From: Gemmatimonadota bacterium
GTDB lineage: Bacteria; Gemmatimonadota; Gemmatimonadetes; Longimicrobiales; Gaopeijiaceae
Assembly: GCA_015492755.1 (NCBI GenBank)
Contig: WGEM01000067.1
Location: 1 to 5,157 of the forward strand
Direction: 5' to 3'
DNA length: 5,157 bases
Positions 1-5,157 of this stretch are shown in pieces; position 1 is the first letter of the stretch; each line of letters opens with the position of its first letter. The translations under genes were made by a program, and so were the position numbers. The notes beneath the pieces are model-generated. The model was not told the origin of the DNA. It ran no database searches and was given only the letters and a program-made list of their open reading frames with translations.

Positions 1-64
1 GGGTACTCTTGTGGCGCCCGTGAAGATCCACCCGTCCGCCGCTTCATGCCACCCGGACCCCTCC

Positions 65-967
65 ATGCGTGATCCCCGGCTTACCGAGCAGCAGAACCCC
101 AACTCCGTCCGCATCGACCGCCTGGACCCCCTGGGGATCGTGGACCTCATCAATGCCGAGGACCGCACGGTGCCCGACGCGGTGGCGCGGGAGCGCGAAT
201 CCATCGCGCGCGCCATCGAGCTGGCGGAACGGGCCTTTCGCGCCGGTGGCCGGCTGATCTATGTGGGCGCGGGTACGTCGGGACGACTGGGGGTCCTGGA
301 CGCGGCGGAGATGCCGCCCACGTACGGGACTGACCCCGAGATGGTCCAGGGGATCATCGCGGGCGGGTACGAGGCGCTGGTTCGCGCGCAGGAGGGCGCG
401 GAGGACCACCCGGAGGATGGAGCACGCGCCGTGGACGAGCGGGAGGTGGGCCCCCGCGACTTCGTCCTGGGGATCGCCACCTCCGGCACCACGCCCTTCG
501 TCCACGGCGCGCTGGCGCGGGCGCGGGAGCGGGGTGCCGCGACGGGTTTTCTCCTCTGCACGCCGCCCTCTCCGGAACTGCGCGCCGCCCACGACGTGGT
601 CATCGCGCCGCTGGTGGGTCCGGAGGTGATCACCGGGTCCACGCGGATGAAAGCGGGCACCGCCACGAAGCTGGTGCTCAACACCATTACCACAGGGGCC
701 ATGGTGCGCCTGGGAAAGGTCTACGGAAACCTCATGGTGGATCTGCAGGTGACGTGTGAGAAGCTCCAGGACCGCGGGGAGCGGATCCTCTGCGAGCTCC
801 TGGGATTGGAGCGCCCGCAGGCGGCGGAGTTGCTGGCGTGCGCCGGCGGACACGTGAAGACCGCGCTGGTGATGGGCCGCCTGGGGGTGGATCGCGATGA
901 GGCTGCCCGATGCCTGGACGAGGCGGGCGGCGTGGTGGCGCGCGTCATCGGGGAGCTGGAGGAATGA
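65..967 (+). CDS. murQ: N-acetylmuramic acid 6-phosphate etherase (MurQ)
   Basis: Cytoplasmic SIS-fold enzyme of cell-wall recycling. The family cleaves the D-lactyl ether of MurNAc-6-phosphate, giving GlcNAc-6-phosphate and D-lactate. The 300-residue product matches the usual family length of about 300. Visible landmarks are the N-terminal LTEQQNPNS (6-14), INAEDRTVP (29-37), the phosphosugar loop GAGTSGRLG (68-76), AAEMPPTYG (80-88), EGAEDH (110-115), ATSGTTPFV (138-146) and the MurQ/GCKR-family signature GPEVITGSTRMKAG (185-198). By alignment with E. coli MurQ from memory, Glu82 and Glu113 correspond to catalytic Glu83 and Glu114. The ATG at 65 is chosen because the family begins just before the LTEQ motif; an in-frame GTG at 11 would add 18 atypical residues. 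Neither start has a clear Shine-Dalgarno site, and positions 1-64 show no recognisable promoter. The stop overlaps the next start by four bases. No kinase or transporter for MurNAc lies in the window. Identification is very secure; the start is moderately so. Confidence 0.97.
   Translation: MRDPRLTEQQNPNSVRIDRLDPLGIVDLINAEDRTVPDAVARERESIARAIELAERAFRAGGRLIYVGAGTSGRLGVLDAAEMPPTYGTDPEMVQGIIAGGYEALVRAQEGAEDHPEDGARAVDEREVGPRDFVLGIATSGTTPFVHGALARARERGAATGFLLCTPPSPELRAAHDVVIAPLVGPEVITGSTRMKAGTATKLVLNTITTGAMVRLGKVYGNLMVDLQVTCEKLQDRGERILCELLGLERPQAAELLACAGGHVKTALVMGRLGVDRDEAARCLDEAGGVVARVIGELEE
950..963 (+). promoter_or_regulatory. Ribosome binding site inside murQ for the downstream gene
   Basis: GGGGAG at 950-955 lies 8 bases before the ATG at 964 and is well placed to act as a Shine-Dalgarno site. 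A second purine run, GGAGGA at 958-963, abuts the ATG and is too close to work alone. The ATGA overlap of start and stop fits translational coupling. The site decides the start of the glycosyltransferase gene, because an earlier in-frame ATG at 910 would overlap murQ by 58 bases and add an unconvincing Gly/Arg-rich leader. Confidence 0.7.
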
Positions 968-2631
968 GCAGGCGGGGCCCGAGGAGATTGGCTCTCGCGC
1001 TGGTGGTGTTCGGAAGCGCCCTGGTCCTGGCGCCGGCGTTCAACCCTGCGCCCCACACCGGGGGGGACAACGCCGCGTACCTCTCGCTGGCCCACGCGCT
1101 GGTGACGGAGGGCGCCTACGTGGACGCCTTCGATCCCCAGCAGGCGCCGCACGCCAAGTACCCTCCGGTCTTCCCGGCGCTCCTGGCGGTGCTCATGGCG
1201 CTGGGCGCGCGCACCTGGACGGCGTTCAAGCTCATCCCCGCGCTGGCCACGGTGGCGGCGGTGGGCCTCACGTACCTCTGGGCCACCCGGCGCCTGGGAC
1301 TGCGCGGCGGAGTGCTGGCGACGGGGATGTTCGCCGTGTCCTCGTCGGTGATCTACTACAGCCACTGGATCCTTTCCGACCCCGTGTTCGTGGCGTTCAC
1401 CCTGCTGGCGCTCTGGCTCCTGGAACGGGAGGGCACGTCGTGGCCCACGCTGGCGGCGGGCGCGGCTGCGGTGGGGCTCGCCTACTTCACACGTTCCGCG
1501 GGGCTCCCGCTCCTGGTGGCGCTGCTGGCCTGGCTGGCCCTGCAGCGCCGCTGGCGCGCGGTGGCGGGCGTGGGCGCGGGACTGGGCGTGCCGGCGCTCC
1601 TCTGGTGGATGCGCGGCCGGGGGGTTCAGGTGGGCGACTACGTCAGCGAGTTCTGGATGGTGAACCCGTACGATCCGTCGCTGGGCACGGTGGGGCCGGC
1701 GGGCCTCCTGGGTCGCGCCGCGGAGAACCTCGTGGCCTACCTCACCCGTCACGGTCCCGGCGGCGTCATCGGGCTGGACGAGGGGCCGCTGGCGGCGGGC
1801 TTCGGGATGGTGCTCGTGGCCCTGGCGGTGGTGGGATGGTGGAGGGAGGTCCGCCGGGACCTCCGGCCGGCGGAACTCTTCCTTCCCCTCTACACCGGAC
1901 TCATCCTCCTCTGGCCGCAGGTGTGGTCGGGCGACCGCTTCCTCCTCCCGCTCTATCCCCTCGCCTTCGTCTACGCCGTGCTGGGCTTCCGGTGGCTCAC
2001 CGAGGGGCGGGTGGGCGGACGCCCGCGCACCGTCCTGGCCGCGCTCCTGGTGCTCTTCGTGGTGGGGCCCGCGCTCCTCTCCTGGCGCGTGCGGGTGCAG
2101 GAGGCCTCGTACTGTCAGCGCGCCGTGCGGGCGTCCGGACCGTGGGGCTGTTACCACTCGGGGGTGCAGGACTTCGCCGAGGCGGCGGTGTGGCTGGGGT
2201 CTGCGGCACCGGAGGGCTCGGTGGCCCTCACCCGGAAGCCCAGGATCTTCTACGTGCTCTCCGGTCTGCGGAGCCGCACCTTCCCCTTCTCGGAGGATCC
2301 CGCCGAGCACCTGGCGCTGGCCGACCGTGTGGGGGCGCGCTACGTCATCCTCGATCGATGGGACGGGCTGGCCTCACGATACGTGGGGGAGGCGCTCCGC
2401 AGGCACCCCGGGGCCTTCTGCGCCGTCCGGCGCTTCGGTGCCGAGGAAACCCCCACCTACCTCCTGGGCATTCGCGCGCCTGGGGAGCGGGGCCTCCCGG
2501 CGGCGGCGGACCCGGAGGCGATCCACGTGCGCGGCTGCCCCGCCGGCATGGTGGACGAGACCGCCGCCGCGCGGGCTCAGACCTCGTCGGCTTCGATGCG
2601 GATCCCTCTCCTCGCCGGGCTCGACCCGTAG
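964..2631 (+). CDS. GT39/ArnT-like (GT-C fold) membrane glycosyltransferase family protein
   Basis: A 555-residue multi-pass inner-membrane protein that resembles the PMT/ArnT-like (GT39, PMT_2) superfamily, whose members transfer sugars from polyprenyl-phosphate donors on the periplasmic side. A short basic N-terminus (SRRGPRR) leads into a first membrane segment at about 8-26, followed by a loop with GGDNAAY whose Asp35 sits where these enzymes carry their key acidic residue. YPPVFP (66-71), the SDP motif at 138-140 in the second loop, TRSAGLP (176-182) and GDRFLLPLYP (323-332) also fit the family. About nine or ten hydrophobic segments end near residue 376. A soluble tail of roughly 180 residues follows; it holds all four cysteines of the protein (384, 396, 486, 525). 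The gene overlaps murQ by 4 bases, so the two are probably co-transcribed. Its last 55 bases overlap the convergent gene at 2577-3284. Acceptor and donor cannot be told from sequence. The superfamily is fairly sure; the enzymatic activity is inferred. Confidence 0.85.
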   Translation: MSRRGPRRLALALVVFGSALVLAPAFNPAPHTGGDNAAYLSLAHALVTEGAYVDAFDPQQAPHAKYPPVFPALLAVLMALGARTWTAFKLIPALATVAAVGLTYLWATRRLGLRGGVLATGMFAVSSSVIYYSHWILSDPVFVAFTLLALWLLEREGTSWPTLAAGAAAVGLAYFTRSAGLPLLVALLAWLALQRRWRAVAGVGAGLGVPALLWWMRGRGVQVGDYVSEFWMVNPYDPSLGTVGPAGLLGRAAENLVAYLTRHGPGGVIGLDEGPLAAGFGMVLVALAVVGWWREVRRDLRPAELFLPLYTGLILLWPQVWSGDRFLLPLYPLAFVYAVLGFRWLTEGRVGGRPRTVLAALLVLFVVGPALLSWRVRVQEASYCQRAVRASGPWGCYHSGVQDFAEAAVWLGSAAPEGSVALTRKPRIFYVLSGLRSRTFPFSEDPAEHLALADRVGARYVILDRWDGLASRYVGEALRRHPGAFCAVRRFGAEETPTYLLGIRAPGERGLPAAADPEAIHVRGCPAGMVDETAAARAQTSSASMRIPLLAGLDP

Positions 2632-3284
2632 AGGAGTGAGAGCGTCATGGCGTACAGCAGGTGGTCCAGGTAGGTGCGCCCGTCCTCGCCCACGCCCGCC
2701 AGGAGGTCCGACAGGAGCGGCACGCGTCGGAGCGGCGTGGCGGGGCCCAGGAGCCCGCTGAGTCCGCCCAGCGGACCCAGCGTGTATTCCGCCGTGCCGT
2801 ACAGGGCGCCCTTGAGGAGCGGGGGACCGGGGATCCGCGGCTCGAACACCGCGCCGTACACCACACCCTGGCCCGCGCCCAGGACGACGCGCTCCGCCAC
2901 GTCGGAGGGGTCGGGGGCCGCCTCGTCCGCCTCAAGAAGCGCGCGGAGCGCCTCCACCGCCACCGCCGCCGCCGCGCCGGTGGCGGCCGCTCGGACCATC
3001 CGGCCGAAGGTCACCGGCCGGGCCGGGCGCCACACCTCCAGCACGTTCGCGGCGACAGCGGTGAGGCCCAGCGCCAACAGCTCGTCGGTGGTGCGCTCCG
3101 GCTCGGCGTCCCGCTTGCGCCGCCGGGGGGCGCTGCCTCGTTTGGGGCCACGCAGACGGGCACCGGCTTCCTCTGCGGCGCGCTCCGCCAGGCTCCTGAG
3201 GCGGGCGGGTCCGCGGGCGCGCCCGTGGCGCGCGCGCTCCAGGGCATAGCCCAGTCGGTACCAGAGACTCTTCTTCGGAGGCAT
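2577..3284 (-). CDS. Hypothetical protein with basic N-terminus and glycine-rich hydrophobic segments
   Basis: I do not recognise a named family with confidence. The 235-residue product begins MPPKKSLWYRLGYALER and then has a strongly basic stretch to about residue 64 (RRRKR at 54-58). The rest is Ala/Gly/Leu-rich with possible membrane-associated segments at about 69-85, 96-116, 133-147, 156-180 and 205-220. Recurring small-residue motifs, GAGQGVVYG (136-144) and LKGALYG (157-163), are reminiscent of small integral membrane proteins of the DUF1440/DUF6789 kind, but this is a weak resemblance. The ATG at 3284 is preferred since the protein looks natural from there; a TTG at 3317 and an ATG at 3314 are in frame upstream but lie in the neighbour's leader, and none of the starts has a clear Shine-Dalgarno site. 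The gene is real by codon-position bias and sensible composition. It converges on, and overlaps by 55 bases, the glycosyltransferase gene, and diverges from the peptidase gene. Confidence 0.75.
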   Translation of the reverse strand: MPPKKSLWYRLGYALERARHGRARGPARLRSLAERAAEEAGARLRGPKRGSAPRRRKRDAEPERTTDELLALGLTAVAANVLEVWRPARPVTFGRMVRAAATGAAAAVAVEALRALLEADEAAPDPSDVAERVVLGAGQGVVYGAVFEPRIPGPPLLKGALYGTAEYTLGPLGGLSGLLGPATPLRRVPLLSDLLAGVGEDGRTYLDHLLYAMTLSLLYGSSPARRGIRIEADEV

Positions 3285-3319
3285 CGTCGGTGAACGTCCA
3301 GGGAGGAGGTGCATCAAGG
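3285..3319. promoter_or_regulatory. 35-base divergent spacer with strong Shine-Dalgarno for the peptidase gene
   Basis: This is the whole gap between the divergent starts at 3284 (-) and 3320 (+). GGAGGAGG at 3302-3309 is an excellent plus-strand ribosome binding site, 10 bases before the GTG at 3320, and supports that start over an in-frame GTG at 3290. On the minus strand no purine-rich site precedes the ATG at 3284. I see no convincing -35/-10 pair. With so little room, at least one promoter must lie inside the opposite gene, or the minus-strand gene is leaderless or nearly so. Confidence 0.6.
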
Positions 3320-5157
3320 GTGACAGCGCGCGCGGCGGTTTTCAACCTTCTGGCGGCGGCGGCGCTCCTGGTGCCGCCGGGTGGTGAGGCGGCGGCGCAG
3401 GTCCCGCCCGACGAGGCGTGGCGCACGGTGGAGACGGAGCACTTCCGCCTCACCTTCCCCGCGGAGCTGGAACCGCTGGGCCGCCGCGCGGCGCTCCTGG
3501 CGGAACACGCCTACCTGGAGCTGGAGGCGGCGTTCGTGGACCCGCCGGACGGTCCCATCGACATCGTGCTCACCGACCACGTGGACATCTCCAACGGATT
3601 CGCCCGGTACTTCCCGTCCAACCGCATCACCATCTACGCCCGTCCTCCCGTGGACGACCACTCCCTGGGGTTCTTCGACGACTGGCTGGAGCTGGTCATC
3701 ACCCACGAGCTCACGCACGTGGTGCACCTGGACCGCACCGGCACCCCGCTGGGGAAGGTGGCCCGCGGCCTCTTCGGGCGGGTGAACGCGCCCTATCCGT
3801 TCTTTCCGGGCGTAGGCGTGCCGCGGTGGGTCATCGAAGGGATCGCCACCTGGTACGAGTCGGCGCTCACCCACGCCGGTCGCGCCCGCGGCACCTTCAT
3901 GGAGATGGTGCTCCGCACCGCCGCGCTGGAGGGACGCTTCGAAGACATCGGGCAGGCGGGCGGAGCCTCGCCCCTCTGGCCGGGCGGGACCCGGCAGTAC
4001 GCCTACGGATCGCTCTTCTTCGACCATCTGTTGAAGAAGTACGGCCGGGAGCGGATGGCCCGGTTCGTGGACGCGGTGGCGGGCCAGTGGGTGCCCTACC
4101 GCCTGGACGCCGCCGGCGAGGAGGCGTTCGGCGTGCCCCTCTCGGAGGAGTGGGAGGCGTGGGCGGAGGAGATCCGGTGGGAGGTGGCGGCGCTGGACGA
4201 GCGGCTCCGCGCCTTCGGCCCCGTCACCGAGCCCCAACGCCTCACCCGCGGCGCTCGCTGGGGGCTGGAGCCCGCCGTCTCCCCGGACGGTCGTCACCTG
4301 GTCTACGTGCGCGCCGACGCGCGAAGCGACCAGCAGCTGATCATCGCCCGCCCCGACGGCTCCGAGGCGCGGACGCTCACCCGCACGAATCAGCTGGCCA
4401 CCTTCGATTTCCTGCCGGACGGGCGGGTGCTCTTCGCGCAGCTCGAGTACGCCGACCGGTACCGCATCTACAGAGACCTCTACGTGGCCGATACACTGGG
4501 TCACGTGCGCCGCCTCACACACGGGGCCCGCCTCAGCCAGCCCACGGTGGGACCGGATCCCGGCTTCGCAGTGGCGGTGGCGGAGGGGCGGGGAAGCACG
4601 GCGCTGGTGCGCGTCCACCTGGGTGACGGATCCGTGGACACGCTGGTGGCCTCGGAGACCGGCGTGGACTGGGCCTACCCGCAGCTCTCGCCCGACGGGC
4701 GCTGGATCGCCGCCACCCGCTGGACGCAGGGCGGCCATCACGATGTGGTGATCCTGGACAGCGCCGGCCGCCTCGTGCACGAGGTGACCCACGACCGCGC
4801 GCTGGACCTCGCTCCGGACTGGAGCGCCGACGGGCGCTGGCTGGTCTGGGCTTCGGACCGCACCGGCATCCTCAACATCCTCGGCGCGCCGGTGGACACC
4901 CTCGGCCGCACGGGACCGGTGCGCCTGCTCACCAACGTGCGGACGGGTGTTTCCTATCCGGCGGTGCATCCCGACGGGAGCTGGCTCTACTTCTCAGGCT
5001 ACCACGTGGATGGATGGGAGGTGGAACGCACGCCCTTCCGTCCCCACGACGCGCCGCCGGCGCCGGAGCCCGACCCCAGGTTCGCCGGGGACGACGGGGA
5101 CGTCGCCGGCGAACCTGGGGTCGGGCTCCGGCGCCGGCGGCGCGTCGTGGGGACGGA
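3320..5157 (+). CDS. Secreted HExxH zinc-metallopeptidase-like protein with PD40/TolB-type beta-propeller, 3' partial
   Basis: The frame is open from the GTG at 3320 to the window edge (612 codons), so the C-terminus is missing. Residues 1-27 look like a Sec signal peptide: Arg4, a hydrophobic run FNLLAAAALLV, and an AAA-Q cleavage site; there is no lipobox cysteine. A peptidase-MA-like gluzincin domain spans about 35-290. It has THELTHVVH with HExxH at 129-133, and WVIEGIATWYE at 170-180, where Glu173 is the likely third zinc ligand. A tryptophan-rich helical linker (about 275-297) follows. From about 305 come PD40/WD40-like blades marked by SPDGRH (321), LPDGRV (365), SPDGRW (457), SADGRW (502) and HPDGSW (550), as in TolB-type propellers. 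Related proteins may continue into an outer-membrane domain, which cannot be seen here. The likely site of action is the periplasm or outer membrane; the substrate is unknown. The sequence after about 5105 lies in the right arm of an inverted repeat and reads as an implausible GLRRRRRVVGT tail, so the coding sequence is trustworthy only to about residue 590-596. Confidence 0.88.
   Translation, partial: MTARAAVFNLLAAAALLVPPGGEAAAQVPPDEAWRTVETEHFRLTFPAELEPLGRRAALLAEHAYLELEAAFVDPPDGPIDIVLTDHVDISNGFARYFPSNRITIYARPPVDDHSLGFFDDWLELVITHELTHVVHLDRTGTPLGKVARGLFGRVNAPYPFFPGVGVPRWVIEGIATWYESALTHAGRARGTFMEMVLRTAALEGRFEDIGQAGGASPLWPGGTRQYAYGSLFFDHLLKKYGRERMARFVDAVAGQWVPYRLDAAGEEAFGVPLSEEWEAWAEEIRWEVAALDERLRAFGPVTEPQRLTRGARWGLEPAVSPDGRHLVYVRADARSDQQLIIARPDGSEARTLTRTNQLATFDFLPDGRVLFAQLEYADRYRIYRDLYVADTLGHVRRLTHGARLSQPTVGPDPGFAVAVAEGRGSTALVRVHLGDGSVDTLVASETGVDWAYPQLSPDGRWIAATRWTQGGHHDVVILDSAGRLVHEVTHDRALDLAPDWSADGRWLVWASDRTGILNILGAPVDTLGRTGPVRLLTNVRTGVSYPAVHPDGSWLYFSGYHVDGWEVERTPFRPHDAPPAPEPDPRFAGDDGDVAGEPGVGLRRRRRVVGT
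5037..5157. repeat. Perfect 52-base terminal inverted repeat (fold-back), probably an assembly or library artefact
   Basis: Positions 5037-5088 pair exactly with 5106-5157. Inward, one G/G mismatch (5089/5105) is followed by four more pairs (5090-5093 with 5101-5104), leaving a 7-base loop at 5094-5100. The outer end of the right arm is the last base of the window. The left arm encodes ordinary residues in the peptidase frame (FRPHDAPPAPEPDPRF), and the right arm does not. The length, perfection and flush ending suggest a fold-back chimera or an assembler end artefact. A genuine long palindrome that broke the assembly is the alternative. It is too long and wrongly placed for an intrinsic terminator, and no T-run follows. 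Confidence 0.95.

Noticed and set aside
11..64. Extended murQ N-terminus from the GTG at 11
   Set aside because: The extra 18 residues are unlike the family, which begins a few residues before the LTEQ motif, and no ribosome site precedes the GTG.
721..2310. Long minus-strand open frame of 529 codons antisense to murQ and the glycosyltransferase
   Set aside because: Its His/Arg/Glu/Pro-rich low-complexity composition and lack of motifs mark it as a shadow of the plus-strand genes.
897..2639. Plus-strand open frame of 580 codons in another frame over the glycosyltransferase
   Set aside because: It is Gly/Arg/Pro/Ala-rich with no hydrophobic segments or motifs. The frame starting at 964 gives a coherent membrane protein with GT39-like motifs.
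3418..4626. Plus-strand open frame of 402 codons over the peptidase gene
   Set aside because: Its Arg/Gly/Pro/His-rich composition is that of an out-of-frame shadow; the real frame starts at 3320.
3314..4969. Long minus-strand open frame of 551 codons antisense to the peptidase gene
   Set aside because: It is rich in Arg, His, Gly and Val with no recognisable motif, a typical shadow of a high-GC gene. The plus-strand frame from 3320 has a signal peptide, HExxH and PD40 motifs.
4688..5000. Short direct repeats such as GACGGGCGCTGG near 4694 and 4829
   Set aside because: They encode the repeated DGRW of successive PD40 blades and are explained by the protein repeat, not by a DNA-level element.
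5037..5157. Intrinsic terminator or mobile-element terminal repeat at the right end
   Set aside because: The stem is 52 bases and perfect, lies within an open coding frame, has no T-run, and the loop is only about 17 bases with no element between the arms.

Overview
This 5,157-base window is very GC-rich chromosomal bacterial DNA with strongly G/C-biased third codon positions. It holds three complete protein genes and one gene that runs off the right end. A MurQ-type etherase, a GT-C family membrane glycosyltransferase, and a secreted metallopeptidase fused to TolB/PD40-type beta-propeller repeats together suggest a Gram-negative-type envelope. The overall style resembles Gemmatimonadota or a similar high-GC phylum, but this is an impression from gene content and composition, since no rRNA or marker gene is present.

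Layout. (1) Positions 65-967 (+) encode murQ, N-acetylmuramic acid 6-phosphate etherase, a cell-wall recycling enzyme. (2) Positions 964-2631 (+) encode a multi-pass GT39/ArnT-like membrane protein with a cysteine-bearing C-terminal soluble domain. Its start overlaps the murQ stop as ATGA, so the two genes are probably one translationally coupled operon. (3) Positions 2577-3284 (-) encode an unrecognised protein of 235 residues with a basic N-terminal part and glycine-rich hydrophobic segments. It converges on the glycosyltransferase gene and overlaps its 3' end by 55 bases. (4) From 3320 (+), divergent from gene 3 with only 35 bases between start codons, runs a gene for an exported HExxH zinc-peptidase-like protein followed by several PD40-type propeller blades. 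Its frame stays open to the window edge.

Working together: murQ and the glycosyltransferase plausibly share expression and both concern the envelope, but nothing in the sequence links their substrates. The two right-hand genes share only a short divergent spacer.

The most striking non-coding structure is at the extreme right edge. Positions 5037-5088 are the exact reverse complement of 5106-5157, a 52-base perfect inverted repeat whose outer arm ends on the last base. The left arm reads as normal protein, while the right arm turns the same frame into an arginine-rich tail. This looks more like a fold-back or assembly-end artefact than a biological element, and the last 50 or so bases should not be trusted as coding sequence. 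I see no RNA genes, insertion sequences, CRISPR arrays or convincing new defence or mobile system.
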